From Formosa agariphila KMM 3901 (GTDB lineage: Bacteria; Bacteroidota; Bacteroidia; Flavobacteriales; Flavobacteriaceae): a DNA stretch of 64,000 nt. Both the position numbers and the translations under genes were made by a program. The notes beneath the pieces were generated by a model that saw nothing but the letters and a program-made list of their open reading frames with translations, was not told the origin of the DNA and made no database searches. The stretch covers positions 384,851 through 448,850 of the forward strand of contig NZ_HG315671.1 of NCBI RefSeq assembly GCF_000723205.1. The letters are read 5' to 3'. Shown here piece after piece: positions 17,572 through 27,128 of this stretch; the first letter of the stretch is position 1; each line of letters opens with the position of its first letter.

Positions 17572-19038
17572 ATGGGAAAAATAACAGGATTTTTAGAATA
17601 TAAACGTGAAGTTGAAGGGTACGAACCAGTTGAAGATCGTATTAAAGATTATAAGGAATTTACAATTCCTTTGTCTGAACCTCATATCAAAGATCAAGGT
17701 GCGCGTTGTATGGATTGTGGAATTCCATTTTGTCATAGTGGTTGCCCACTTGGTAATTTAATTCCAGATTTTAACGATAAAGTATATAAAGGAAAGTGGA
17801 AAGAAGCTGCGGCGATTTTACACTCTACAAATAATTTTCCAGAATTTACAGGTAGATTATGTCCTGCACCATGTGAAGAAGCATGTGTGTTGGGTATAAA
17901 TGAAGATCCTGTAACTATCGAGAATATTGAAAAACAAATAGTTGAAACAGCCTTTAAAGAAGGTTGGGTTGTTGCGCATCCGCCAAAAACACGTACTGGT
18001 AAAAAAGTGGCGGTTATTGGTGGTGGACCTTCAGGTTTAGCGGCTGCTCAGCAATTAAATCGCGCAGGACATTTGGTGACACTTTTTGAAAGAGACGATA
18101 AAGTTGGTGGTTTATTACGATACGGAATTCCAGATTTTAAATTGGAAAAACAAATCATTGATCGTCGTATTCAAGTCATGGAGGAAGAAGGTATTGTGTT
18201 TAAAACCAATGCTCATGTTGGTGAAAATGTAGATGCAGAACAACTTAAAAAAGACTTCGATGCAGTGGTGTTATGTGGTGGTGCAACGGTAAGACGTGGT
18301 ATGCCAATTCCGGGAGCTGAATTAAATGGTGTGGTTCAAGCTATGGATTTTCTTAAGCAAAACAACAAGCGTGTAAGCGGTACCAAAGAGTTTGAAAACG
18401 AAATCATGGCTACAGATAAACATGTTATTGTTATTGGTGGTGGAGATACGGGATCAGACTGTATTGGAACTTCTAATCGTCATGGTGCAAAATCTGTAAC
18501 CAATTTTGAAATCTTAGATAAGCCTTCAGAAGGAAGACCAGCACATCAGCCATGGCCTTATTGGCCAATGAAATTACGTACAAGTACATCTCATAAAGAA
18601 GGTGTAGAGCGTTTCTTTAGTATTTCAACTAAAGAATTTTTGGGCGATGAAAATGGTAATTTAAAAGGATTAGTTACTGCTGAGGTAGAATGGATTTTTA
18701 AACCAGGCGAGCGTCCGCAATTAAAAGAACTTCCAGGAACCGAAAAAACTTGGGATTGTGATTTAGCATTATTGGCTTTAGGGTTTACAGGTGCAGAAAA
18801 AACACTTCCAGAACAATTAGGTTTAGAAATGGATTTTAGAACCAATATTAAAGCCGATACTAACGATTATATGTCTAACGTGCCAGGTGTTTTTGTAGCT
18901 GGAGATATGCGTCGTGGACAGTCGTTAATTGTTTGGGCAATTTCAGAAGGAAGACAGGCGGCTTATCACGTAGATAAGTATTTAATGGGTGAATCTAATT
19001 TACCTCTTAAAACTGGTATTGATTTACCTCGTGTTTAA
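17572..19038 (+). CDS. gltD: glutamate synthase small subunit
   Basis: 488 residues. The N-terminal cysteine motifs CMDCGIPFCHSGCPLGNLIPDFND and CPAPCEEACVLGI bind two [4Fe-4S] clusters; VIGGGPSGLAAAQQL (about 147) is the FAD site, and VIGGGDTGSDCIGTSNRHG (about 288) the NAD(P)H site. The C-terminal GVFVAGDMRRGQSLIVWAISEGRQAA completes FAD binding. It passes electrons from NAD(P)H to GltB. The 5-bp gap to gltB shows one operon. No terminator appears directly after the stop; the first strong hairpin is at 19206-19235, beyond the ilv leader ORF. Confidence 0.97.
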   Translation: MGKITGFLEYKREVEGYEPVEDRIKDYKEFTIPLSEPHIKDQGARCMDCGIPFCHSGCPLGNLIPDFNDKVYKGKWKEAAAILHSTNNFPEFTGRLCPAPCEEACVLGINEDPVTIENIEKQIVETAFKEGWVVAHPPKTRTGKKVAVIGGGPSGLAAAQQLNRAGHLVTLFERDDKVGGLLRYGIPDFKLEKQIIDRRIQVMEEEGIVFKTNAHVGENVDAEQLKKDFDAVVLCGGATVRRGMPIPGAELNGVVQAMDFLKQNNKRVSGTKEFENEIMATDKHVIVIGGGDTGSDCIGTSNRHGAKSVTNFEILDKPSEGRPAHQPWPYWPMKLRTSTSHKEGVERFFSISTKEFLGDENGNLKGLVTAEVEWIFKPGERPQLKELPGTEKTWDCDLALLALGFTGAEKTLPEQLGLEMDFRTNIKADTNDYMSNVPGVFVAGDMRRGQSLIVWAISEGRQAAYHVDKYLMGESNLPLKTGIDLPRV

Positions 19039-19113
19039 ATTCGGAATAAAATTGTTAAATAATTTCGTTTTTTATAGGTTGTTAATCTAAGAATTTAGAT
19101 ATTTGAAACACAT

Positions 19114-19176
19114 ATGAAAAACATCCTAGTAAATATTATTTCTATTAATGTCGTTGTGATTCGCTCGCAATGTTAA
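19114..19176 (+). CDS. ilv operon leader peptide (20 aa, half Ile/Leu/Val)
   Basis: The ORF MKNILVNIIS-INVVVIRSQC has five Ile, four Val and one Leu in 20 codons, including V-V-V-I in a row. Its stop is 29 bp before an intrinsic terminator and 378 bp upstream of ilvD. This is the layout of a transcription attenuator in which ribosome stalling at scarce branched-chain tRNAs controls termination. GGAAG just past the stop (19178-19182) can pair with CTTCC in the terminator's left arm (19211-19215), a possible antiterminator. A TAGATATTTG at 19096-19105 with TTG at 19079-19081 is a one-mismatch Bacteroidota promoter, making the mRNA nearly leaderless. Confidence 0.7.
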   Translation: MKNILVNIISINVVVIRSQC

Positions 19177-19205
19177 TGGAAGTGTGTTTATTATAAAATA
19201 AAATT

Positions 19206-19236
19206 AAAGCCTTCCTGTTTCGGGAAGGCTTTTTTG
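19206..19236 (+). terminator. intrinsic terminator, probable ilv attenuator
   Basis: AAAGCCTTCC (19206-19215) pairs with GGAAGGCTTT (19223-19232), then a T run. It sits between the BCAA-rich leader ORF and ilvD, so it most likely acts as the attenuator. It may also end gltBD transcription. The remaining 19237-19553 shows only weaker hairpins: CACTA/TAGTG at 19248-19264, and CGACT/AGTCG plus T7 at 19334-19364. Confidence 0.85.
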
Positions 19237-19553
19237 TTTCAATATTGCACTAAAATTTATAGTGATTTTATACGTTCAATAAAGGTGTAGATTTCTAAAA
19301 TAATGACATGAAAATGATGTTAAACTTGGGTTTCGACTCAAAATTGAAAAAAAGTCGTTTTTTTATCATAAAAAGAATAAATTGAACATCATATATATTG
19401 GGGTTTAAAATGCTGAATATAAGCTGTTTGAATATGTAATTATAATGATGAGTTTAGTCTGAAGGTATCGGATTAAATTCGTTAAAAAATGACAAAAAAT
19501 TAATTTAGGGCTCTCAAAGGAAATAGAATTAGAGCAAAAGCTTTTATAAACAT

Positions 19554-21239
19554 ATGAAAAACTTAAAAAAGTATAGTTACGCAGTCACACAAGATGCATC
19601 ATTACCTGCTGCTCAAGCCATGTTGCATGCTATCGGTTTAACAGATGAGGATTTGCAGAAGCCTTTTATAGGTATTGCTAGTACAGGGTACGAAGGTAAC
19701 CCATGTAACATGCATCTAAACGACCTAGCTAAACATGTTAAAAAAGGAACGCAAAATGCAGATATGGTCGGGTTAATTTTTAATACCATTGGTATTAGCG
19801 ATGGAATATCTAACGGTACTCCAGGTATGCGTTTTTCGTTAGTCTCTAGAGATATTATTGCAGATTCTGTGGAAACTGTTGTAGAAGGAATGAGTTACGA
19901 CGGCGTTGTAACTGTTGTAGGTTGCGATAAAAATATGCCTGGTGCTTTAATGGGAATGTTACGATTAAACAGACCTTCTGTTTTAGTATATGGTGGTACT
20001 ATTGCTTCAGGATGTCATAAAGGTGAAAAGCTTGATATTATTTCTGCTTTTGAAGCTTACGGAAAAAAAGTAGCGGGAACTATAGACGATTCAGAGTTTA
20101 AAGAAGTGGTACATAAAGCGTGTCCAGGAGCTGGAGCTTGTGGTGGAATGTACACGGCAAATACTATGGCATCTGCAATAGAGGCTTTAGGGATGTCGTT
20201 ACCATTTAACTCGTCTACACCTGCTGTTGGAGACGATAAATTAAAAGAAAAAGAATGCGTTAAAGCTGGTGAAGCTTTACGTTATTTATTAGAAAACGAT
20301 ATAAAGCCTTCAGACATTGTATCTAAAAAGTCATTAGAAAATGCATTTAGATTAGTTACTGTTTTAGGAGGTTCTACAAATGCAGTACTTCACTTTTTAG
20401 CAATTGCTAAAGCGGCTAAAATTGATTTCACTTTAAAAGATTTCAAAAGAATTAGTGATGAGACACCTTTATTGGCAGATTTAAAGCCGAGTGGTAAATA
20501 TTCTATGGAAGATTTACATGGTGTTGGTGGTATTCCAGGGGTATTAAAATACATGTTAGAAAACGATATGCTTCACGGCGATTGTTTAACAGTAACAGGA
20601 AAAACCATTGCAGAAAATTTAAAAGATGTTCCTAATTTAATCGAGGGACAACAAATTATAAAGCCACTTGCTACGCCAATTAAAGAAACAGGACATATTC
20701 GTATCCTTTTCGGAAACTTAGCGACTGAAGGTGCCGTTGCAAAAATTACAGGAAAAGAAGGACTTTCATTTAAGGGAACAGCAAATGTTTTTAACAGTGA
20801 AACAGAAGTGAATGAAGGAATAGCAAACGGAAAAGTAAAGAAAGGTGATGTGATTATTATTCGTTATGAAGGACCAAAAGGTGCGCCTGGAATGCCAGAA
20901 ATGCTAAAACCAACATCATCTATTATGGGTGCCGGTTTAGGTAAAGATGTTGCAATGATTACAGATGGACGTTTCTCTGGAGGATCTCACGGATTTGTAG
21001 TGGGGCACGTTGCACCAGAAGCTCAAGAAGGAGGAAATATTGCTTTAGTAGAAAACGGTGATATTATTTTTATTGACGCAGAAAATAATACAATAGATAT
21101 TGAAATCTCTGAAGAATTGTTAGCCAAAAGAAGAGCCAATTGGGTTGCTCCTAAATTGAAAGCAGAACGCGGAGTATTATATAAATATGCGAAAACAGTA
21201 TCGTCTGCATCAAAAGGATGTGTGACTGATGAATTTTAA
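19554..21239 (+). CDS. ilvD: dihydroxy-acid dehydratase
   Basis: 561 residues with the Fe-S and Mg landmarks of IlvD/Edd: [13 protein letters not shown] (Cys near 125), [19 protein letters not shown] (Cys near 197) and the C-terminal [23 protein letters not shown]. It dehydrates dihydroxy-isovalerate and dihydroxy-methylvalerate to the keto acids of valine and isoleucine. First gene of ilvD-B-N-C-A, with gaps of 9, 2 and 10 bp before the next three genes. The ATG follows a long leader (from about 19110) that contains the leader peptide and terminator. Confidence 0.97.
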   Translation: MKNLKKYSYAVTQDASLPAAQAMLHAIGLTDEDLQKPFIGIASTGYEGNPCNMHLNDLAKHVKKGTQNADMVGLIFNTIGISDGISNGTPGMRFSLVSRDIIADSVETVVEGMSYDGVVTVVGCDKNMPGALMGMLRLNRPSVLVYGGTIASGCHKGEKLDIISAFEAYGKKVAGTIDDSEFKEVVHKACPGAGACGGMYTANTMASAIEALGMSLPFNSSTPAVGDDKLKEKECVKAGEALRYLLENDIKPSDIVSKKSLENAFRLVTVLGGSTNAVLHFLAIAKAAKIDFTLKDFKRISDETPLLADLKPSGKYSMEDLHGVGGIPGVLKYMLENDMLHGDCLTVTGKTIAENLKDVPNLIEGQQIIKPLATPIKETGHIRILFGNLATEGAVAKITGKEGLSFKGTANVFNSETEVNEGIANGKVKKGDVIIIRYEGPKGAPGMPEMLKPTSSIMGAGLGKDVAMITDGRFSGGSHGFVVGHVAPEAQEGGNIALVENGDIIFIDAENNTIDIEISEELLAKRRANWVAPKLKAERGVLYKYAKTVSSASKGCVTDEF

Positions 21240-21248
21240 TTTTTTACT

Positions 21249-22982
21249 ATGAATACAGAAACAGTAAAAACGACAAAGACAACTACCGAGAAAACAGTAC
21301 GTATTTCAGGTAGTGAGGCTATCATTAAATGTCTTTTAGCCGAAGGTGTTGAAACACTTTACGGGTATCCCGGAGGTGCAATCATGCCAGTTTACGATGA
21401 ACTTTATAAATATAGAGATCAAATTCATCATGTCTTAACGCGTCATGAACAAGGTGCTGCGCATGCAGCCCAAGGTTATGCGAGAATTTCTGGAAAAGTA
21501 GGGGTCGCAATGGCTACTTCTGGTCCAGGAGCCACCAATTTAATTACAGGTATCGCAGATGCTCAAATAGATTCTACGCCTTTAGTCTGTATTACTGGTC
21601 AAGTTGCTTCTCACTTGTTAGGGAGTGATGCTTTTCAGGAGACGGATATTGTAGGTATATCTACGCCAGTAACAAAATGGAATGTGCAAATTACCAAAGC
21701 TGCAGATATTCCAGAAGTTATGGCTAAAGCATTTTATATTGCTAGAAGCGGACGTCCAGGGCCAGTTCTTGTAGATATTACAAAAGATGCTCAGTTTGAG
21801 GAGTTCGATTTTAGTTATGAAAAATGTACTTCGGTACGTAGTTATAAACCCGCTTGTAAAATAGATAGTAACGCTGTTAAAAAAGCCGCAGATTTAATTA
21901 ATAGTGCTAAAAAGCCTATGATTGTTTGGGGGCAAGGTGTTATTCTTGGTAAAGCAGAGCGCGAATTAAAAGCGGTTATAGAAAAAGCAGGAATCCCTTC
22001 TGCTTGGACCATTTTAGGTGCATCGGCAATTCCAACAGATCACCCTTTAAATATAGGTATGGTTGGTATGCATGGTAATTATGCGCCAAATATTTTAACC
22101 AACGAGTGCGATGTGTTAATAGCTATTGGTATGCGTTTCGATGATCGTGTTACTGGTAATTTAGAGACTTATGCCAAGCAAGCTAAAGTGATTCATTTTG
22201 AAATAGACCCAGCTGAAATTGATAAGAATGTAAAAACAGATGTTGCCGTTCTTGGAAATTCTAAACTGAGTTTAACCGAATTAATTCCGCTTTTAGATGA
22301 AAAATCGCATACAGATTGGCATCAAAAATTCAAAGATTTATACGCTATAGAATTCGAAAAAGTAATTCAGCACGACTTACACCCAACTAAAGAAGGGTTA
22401 ACTATGGGTGAGGTGTTAAATCAGATAAACATACAAACTAAAGGAGATGCAGCTATTGTTTCAGATGTTGGTCAACATCAAATGATTGCATGTCGTTATG
22501 CCAAATTCAACAAATCTAAAAGTAATATTACTTCTGGAGGTTTAGGTACAATGGGTTTTGCTTTACCAGCAGCAATTGGAGCTAAAATGGCTGCGCCAGA
22601 TCGCGATGTTGTGGCAATTATTGGAGATGGTGGTTACCAAATGAATATTCAAGAGTTAGGCACTATTTTTCAGCAAAAAGTACCTGTTAAAATTGTAGTT
22701 TTAAATAATGAATTTTTAGGAATGGTGCGCCAATGGCAACAGTTATTCTTCGATAAGCGTTATGCCTCTACAGAAATGACAAACCCAGATTTTGTTGCAA
22801 TTGCAAAAGGATATTATATAGATGCTAAGAAAATTACAAAACGTGAGGAATTAGCAGATGCAGTAGCAGAAATGATGGCTTGCGAAGGTGCTTATTTCTT
22901 AGAAGTTTGTGTAGAGAAGGAAGATAATGTATTCCCAATGATACCAACAGGAGCTTCAGTTTCAGACATTAGATTAAGTTAA
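21249..22982 (+). CDS. ilvB: acetolactate synthase large subunit
   Basis: 577 residues of the thiamine-diphosphate family: N-terminal domain with YGYPGGAIMPVYDELY and catalytic Glu in LTRHEQGAAHAAQGYAR, central FAD-binding-type domain, and the TPP motif IGDGGYQMNIQELGTIFQQ with VVLNNEFLGMVRQWQ near the C-terminus. It makes acetolactate and acetohydroxybutyrate. A Thr-rich N-terminal tail (TETVKTTKTTTEKTV) precedes the domain. Regulatory subunit ilvN begins 2 bp after the stop, so the two are translationally coupled. Confidence 0.97.
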   Translation: MNTETVKTTKTTTEKTVRISGSEAIIKCLLAEGVETLYGYPGGAIMPVYDELYKYRDQIHHVLTRHEQGAAHAAQGYARISGKVGVAMATSGPGATNLITGIADAQIDSTPLVCITGQVASHLLGSDAFQETDIVGISTPVTKWNVQITKAADIPEVMAKAFYIARSGRPGPVLVDITKDAQFEEFDFSYEKCTSVRSYKPACKIDSNAVKKAADLINSAKKPMIVWGQGVILGKAERELKAVIEKAGIPSAWTILGASAIPTDHPLNIGMVGMHGNYAPNILTNECDVLIAIGMRFDDRVTGNLETYAKQAKVIHFEIDPAEIDKNVKTDVAVLGNSKLSLTELIPLLDEKSHTDWHQKFKDLYAIEFEKVIQHDLHPTKEGLTMGEVLNQINIQTKGDAAIVSDVGQHQMIACRYAKFNKSKSNITSGGLGTMGFALPAAIGAKMAAPDRDVVAIIGDGGYQMNIQELGTIFQQKVPVKIVVLNNEFLGMVRQWQQLFFDKRYASTEMTNPDFVAIAKGYYIDAKKITKREELADAVAEMMACEGAYFLEVCVEKEDNVFPMIPTGASVSDIRLS

Positions 22983-22984
22983 TT

Positions 22985-23512
22985 ATGGAAGATAACAAAA
23001 ACATATATACCATATCGATTTACACAGAGAACAATATTGGTCTTTTAAATCGAATTTCAGCAATTTTTCAACGTCGCCACATTAATATTGAAAGTTTAAA
23101 TACATCAATTTCAGAAATTGAAGGGGTGTCAAGATTTACAATTGTTGTGAAACTAGAAGAAGATAGAATAAAGAAAATTGTTGGTCAGATAGAAAAGCAA
23201 GTTGAAGTTATAAAAGCTTACTATCATACAGATGAAGAAACCATCTATCAAGAATCTTGCATGTTCAAATTAAGATCTGATCTTTTGTTTGAAGAACGTG
23301 AAATTCAAAATATAATTAAAGAGAGTAACGCTAGAATTGTAACGGTTAATAAGGAGTTTTTTGTACTTGAAAAATCAGGTAAACGAAACGAAATCGAACA
23401 ATTGTATCGTGAATTTAGTGCCTATGGCATTATGCAATTTGTACGTTCAGGAAGAATTGCAGTAACTAAACAAGAAATGAAAATATCACAAATGCTAGTA
23501 GCATTTAATTAA
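22985..23512 (+). CDS. ilvN: acetolactate synthase small (regulatory) subunit
   Basis: 175 residues. The N-terminal ACT domain reads [33 protein letters not shown] with the Gly of the valine-binding loop, followed by a C-terminal ACT-like ALS domain ([29 protein letters not shown]). It confers feedback control by branched-chain amino acids on IlvB. Length and domain order match the full-size IlvN/IlvH type. Located between ilvB and ilvC with gaps of 2 and 10 bp. Confidence 0.95.
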   Translation: MEDNKNIYTISIYTENNIGLLNRISAIFQRRHINIESLNTSISEIEGVSRFTIVVKLEEDRIKKIVGQIEKQVEVIKAYYHTDEETIYQESCMFKLRSDLLFEEREIQNIIKESNARIVTVNKEFFVLEKSGKRNEIEQLYREFSAYGIMQFVRSGRIAVTKQEMKISQMLVAFN

Positions 23513-23522
23513 TTTAAACAAA

Positions 23523-25001
23523 ATGGCAAATTATTTTAACACCCTATCATTAAGAAACCAATTAGAGCAATTATCACAATGTCGTTTTATGGCATCTTCA
23601 GAATTTGAAGATGGTGTAGAAGCATTAAAAGGTAAAAAAATCGTCATTGTAGGGTGTGGCGCACAAGGATTAAATCAAGGGTTAAACATGAGAGATTCTG
23701 GATTAGATATTTCTTATGCTTTACGTGCAGCAGCAATTAAAGAAAAACGTGCTTCTTTCGTTAATGCTTCAGAAAATAACTTTACTGTTGGAACTTACGA
23801 AGAATTAATTCCAACTGCAGACTTGGTGTTAAACTTAACTCCAGACAAGCAGCATACTAATGTTGTAGAAACGATTATGCCTTTAATGAAAAAAGGAGCA
23901 ACATTATCTTACTCTCATGGTTTTAATATTGTTGAAGAAGGTACTCAAGTACGTGAAGATTTAACAGTAATCATGGTAGCTCCTAAATGTCCAGGAACAG
24001 AAGTTCGTGAAGAATATAAAAGAGGATTTGGTGTACCAACATTAATCGCTGTACACCCTGAAAATGATCCAGAAGGAAAAGGTTTAGCTCAGGCTAAAGC
24101 TTATGCAGTTGCAACTGGAGGAGATAGAGCAGGAGTTTTAATGTCGTCTTTCATTGCTGAGGTGAAAAGTGATTTAATGGGAGAGCAAACTATTTTATGT
24201 GGAGCGTTACAAACGGGATCTATCTTATGTTTCGACAAAATGGTAGAAGAAGGTATCGAGCCAGGTTATGCTGCTAAATTAATTCAATACGGTTGGGAAA
24301 CTGTAACCGAAGCATTAAAGCATGGTGGTATTACAACGATGATGGACCGTTTATCGAATCCAGCTAAAATAAAAGCCTATAAATTATCTGAAGAATTAAA
24401 AGATATTTTACGTCCGCTTTTCGAAAAGCATATGGATGATATTATCTCTGGTCATTTCTCTAAAACTATGATGGAAGACTGGGCTAACGACGATGTTAAC
24501 TTATTAACATGGAGAGAAGCAACAGGAGAAACAGCATTCGAAAAAACAGAATTAACGTCAGAAAAAATTTCAGACCAAGAGTATTTCGATAATGGCGTAC
24601 TTATGGTTGCTATCGTAAAATCGGGTGTAGAATTAGCTTTCGAAACTATGGTAAGCGCAGGAATTATTGAAGAATCAGCTTACTACGAATCGCTTCACGA
24701 ATTACCTTTAATTGCAAATACAATTGCAAGAAAGAAACTTTACGAAATGAACCGTGTAATTTCTGATACAGCAGAATACGGTTGTTATTTATTCGATCAT
24801 GCAGCAAAACCAATGTTGGTAGATTTCATGAAAGGAATTAAAACAGATGTAATTGGTAAGCCTTACTCAACATCTAACGAGGTTGATAATATTGAATTAA
24901 TTGCGGTAAATGATGCTATTAGGAATCATCCTATTGAAGCGATTGGAAAATCGTTAAGAACAGCAATGACTGCAATGAAAACAATAAAAACTGAAGCATA
25001 A
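23523..25001 (+). CDS. ilvC: ketol-acid reductoisomerase, long (class II) form
   Basis: 492 residues, the length of the enterobacterial long form rather than the ~330-residue class [42 protein letters not shown] carries the Rossmann NADPH site, and [31 protein letters not shown] and the duplicated C-terminal knotted domains ([38 protein letters not shown]) are near-identical to the E. coli enzyme as I recall it. It converts acetolactate to dihydroxy-isovalerate. A 7-bp palindrome follows before ilvA. Confidence 0.97.
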   Translation: MANYFNTLSLRNQLEQLSQCRFMASSEFEDGVEALKGKKIVIVGCGAQGLNQGLNMRDSGLDISYALRAAAIKEKRASFVNASENNFTVGTYEELIPTADLVLNLTPDKQHTNVVETIMPLMKKGATLSYSHGFNIVEEGTQVREDLTVIMVAPKCPGTEVREEYKRGFGVPTLIAVHPENDPEGKGLAQAKAYAVATGGDRAGVLMSSFIAEVKSDLMGEQTILCGALQTGSILCFDKMVEEGIEPGYAAKLIQYGWETVTEALKHGGITTMMDRLSNPAKIKAYKLSEELKDILRPLFEKHMDDIISGHFSKTMMEDWANDDVNLLTWREATGETAFEKTELTSEKISDQEYFDNGVLMVAIVKSGVELAFETMVSAGIIEESAYYESLHELPLIANTIARKKLYEMNRVISDTAEYGCYLFDHAAKPMLVDFMKGIKTDVIGKPYSTSNEVDNIELIAVNDAIRNHPIEAIGKSLRTAMTAMKTIKTEA

Positions 25002-25013
25002 TAAGATGCTTTA

Positions 25014-25028
25014 GTGTTAGCCTAACAC
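25014..25028 (+). repeat. perfect palindrome between ilvC and ilvA
   Basis: GTGTTAG-C-CTAACAC lies 4 bp before the ilvA ATG. As RNA it would form a tight hairpin over the ribosome-binding region, so it could protect the upstream mRNA end or tune ilvA translation. No T run follows, so it is not an intrinsic terminator. Confidence 0.5.
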
Positions 25029-25032
25029 AATT

Positions 25033-26298
25033 ATGCAAACTGAAAACAAAACATATTTTCCAAGTTTAAAAGCAGTACAAGCAGCAGCCGAACGTTTAAA
25101 ATCGGTTGCTGTTTTAACGCCTTTAGTTAAAAACTTACAATACTCTAAACGCTATAATGCAAATGTTCTTTTTAAACGAGAAGATTTACAATTAGTACGT
25201 TCTTATAAGATTCGTGGTGCATACAATAGGATGTCGTCTTTAACCGAAGAACAAATGAAAAACGGTATTGTGTGTGCAAGTGCAGGGAATCATGCGCAAG
25301 GTGTGGCTCTGTCTTGTAAATTGTTAAAAATAAAGGGAACTATTTTTATGCCTTCGCCAACACCGAATCAAAAAATTGATCAAGTAAAAATGTTTGGTGA
25401 AGAATATACTAACATTGTTTTAGTTGGCGATACTTACGATGATGCTTATCATGCATCAATGTTGGAGTGTGAACGTTTAAATAAAACGTTTATTCATCCG
25501 TTCGACGATCAAAAGGTTATTGAAGGACAAGCAACTATTGGTTTAGAAATGTTAAGTCAGATTAACGCACCTTTAGATTATGTATTCATTCCGGTTGGAG
25601 GTGGCGGATTAGCTTCCGGTTTATCTACTGTATTTAAACAATTGTCTCCAGATACTAAAATTATTGGTGTAGAACCAGAAGGTGCGCCTTCTATGAAAAC
25701 ATCGCTAAAAAATGGATATAATACAGAATTAAAAAGCATTGAAAACTTTGTTGATGGTGCTGCAGTGAAGAAAGTGGGCGATAAAACCTTTGCAATTTGT
25801 AAGCAAAATTTATCCGAAATGATTACTGTTCCAGAAGGTAAAATCTGCGAAACTATTTTAGAACTCTATAATAAAGATGCTATAGTTGTAGAGCCAGCAG
25901 GTGCTTTAAGTATTGCTGCTCTAGATTTTTATGCTGAAGAAATTAAAGGTAAAAATGTAGCTTGTGTAATTAGTGGAAGTAATAACGATATTACACGAAC
26001 TGAAGAAATTAAAGAACGTGCTTTATTATACACGAATTTAAAACATTACTTTATAGTTAAGTTCCCGCAACGTGCAGGTGCATTAAAAGAATTTGTAGCC
26101 GAAATATTAGGTCCTAACGATGATATTACATATTTTCAATATGCTAAAAAAACAAATCGTGTAAACGGATCGGCTGTTGTAGGTATAGAGTTAAAATCGA
26201 GTAAAGATTTAATACCTTTAATGGAGAAAATGAAATCTAGAAAATTCTATGGCGATTATTTAAACGATAATCCAGATCTATTTCAGTTTTTGGTTTAA
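25033..26298 (+). CDS. ilvA: threonine ammonia-lyase (threonine deaminase)
   Basis: 421 residues. PLP Lys lies in REDLQLVRSYKIRGAYNRM (near residue 60), the phosphate-binding loop is VGGGGLASGLS, and CASAGNHAQGVALSCK is the substrate loop. The C-terminal ~85 residues (HYFIVKFPQRAGALKEFVAEILG) form a single ACT-like regulatory domain, as in the shorter allosteric forms, so isoleucine feedback is likely. It makes 2-oxobutanoate for isoleucine. Last gene of the ilv operon, 31 bp after ilvC, closed by a terminator at 26361-26400. Confidence 0.95.
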   Translation: MQTENKTYFPSLKAVQAAAERLKSVAVLTPLVKNLQYSKRYNANVLFKREDLQLVRSYKIRGAYNRMSSLTEEQMKNGIVCASAGNHAQGVALSCKLLKIKGTIFMPSPTPNQKIDQVKMFGEEYTNIVLVGDTYDDAYHASMLECERLNKTFIHPFDDQKVIEGQATIGLEMLSQINAPLDYVFIPVGGGGLASGLSTVFKQLSPDTKIIGVEPEGAPSMKTSLKNGYNTELKSIENFVDGAAVKKVGDKTFAICKQNLSEMITVPEGKICETILELYNKDAIVVEPAGALSIAALDFYAEEIKGKNVACVISGSNNDITRTEEIKERALLYTNLKHYFIVKFPQRAGALKEFVAEILGPNDDITYFQYAKKTNRVNGSAVVGIELKSSKDLIPLMEKMKSRKFYGDYLNDNPDLFQFLV

Positions 26299-26360
26299 AT
26301 AAAATGTATTGAAAAAACACACAGCTTAGATGTCAATTTCTGAGTCTGTTTAAATATAAA

Positions 26361-26400
26361 AAAACCACTAGTTTTAACATTAAAAACTAGTGGTTTTTTT
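26361..26400 (+). terminator. bidirectional intrinsic terminator after ilvA
   Basis: AAAACCACTAGTTTT pairs with AAAACTAGTGGTTTT around a short loop, ending in T7 at 26394-26400. It closes the ilv operon. Confidence 0.92.
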
Positions 26401-26595
26401 ATGTTTAAAATTTAAGTGTTTCTAGATTTCTTGTTTATTTAGACTTAAAAGTTCGTTTAACTAACAGTATAAAATAGTGTGATTTTTTTCACTGAAAAAT
26501 TCTGCACTGTCTTAAGGTTTAATATACATATATTTGATTTTGGTCTTATGTTTAATGATGAAATCAAGGTTAGATGTGTAAAAAAAAGCCTAAAA

Positions 26596-27010
26596 ATGAC
26601 AATTATGAATTATATGTTAGTAGCAATGCTTTCAGGTGTGGTACTAATGAGTTGTGGTGGAACAGAAGAAAAGAAAAAAGAGACTTTTTCTTATGAAGAA
26701 ACCAAGACAGAAGTTCTAGAGGCTTCCAAAGCAGCTACAGTCGAGGAGATTGCTGTAATTTATGATGCAGAAGCTCAAATTATTAGCTAAAAACACTTGC
26801 GTTGCTTGTCATTTAAAAGATAAAAAAAATCTTAGACCTCCATTTGTAGAAATCGCTGAAAGAAATTATACATACGAAAGAATTGTTGAACTTATTTATA
26901 AACCAGAACCACAAAATTGGCCTGATTATGTAGTGTCTATCGCACCTTTACCTAATGTTTCAAGGGGAGAAGCGTTTAAAATTGTAGCTTGAATCAGTGC
27001 CTTAAAATAA
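26596..27010 (+). pseudogene. decayed lipoprotein cytochrome c (frameshift plus nonsense codon)
   Basis: The first frame gives a lipoprotein start (MTIMNYMLVAMLSGVVLMSC, lipobox Cys20) and linker GGTEEKKKETFSYEE, then stops at 26788-26790. The next frame (from about 26762) continues with LLAKNTCVACHLKDKKNLRPPF, a CxxCH haem site, and runs to a TGA at 26990. After that TGA the codons read I-S-A-L-K then TAA at 27008, the expected tail of an A-W-I-N-S-L-K ending, so TGA probably replaced TGG. The expected axial Met segment reads SIAPLPNV with no Met. Together: one frameshift, one nonsense mutation and loss of a haem ligand. It directly precedes a dehydrogenase-like cytochrome fusion. Confidence 0.75.
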
Positions 27011-27128
27011 TCTAAAAGCATCTTTTAAGAATTTCAGTGTAATTCCTATAAGCTGAGGTTCAAAAAATGTTAATAGCTAAGATGTAATCTATTTAATATG
27101 TATCACCCACAAACTAATTAACCAAACA

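Noticed and set aside
19308-19385. 25-codon ORF (MKMMLNLGF...) with some Leu/Ile as a second ilv leader
   Set aside because: Enrichment is modest and could arise by chance; the CGACT/AGTCG hairpin with T7 inside it is weak. Mentioned only as a weaker hairpin.
26762-26992. Separate small cytochrome c gene starting MMQKL
   Set aside because: It has no export signal and its haem site belongs to the frame-shifted second half of the upstream lipoprotein; treated as one pseudogene.
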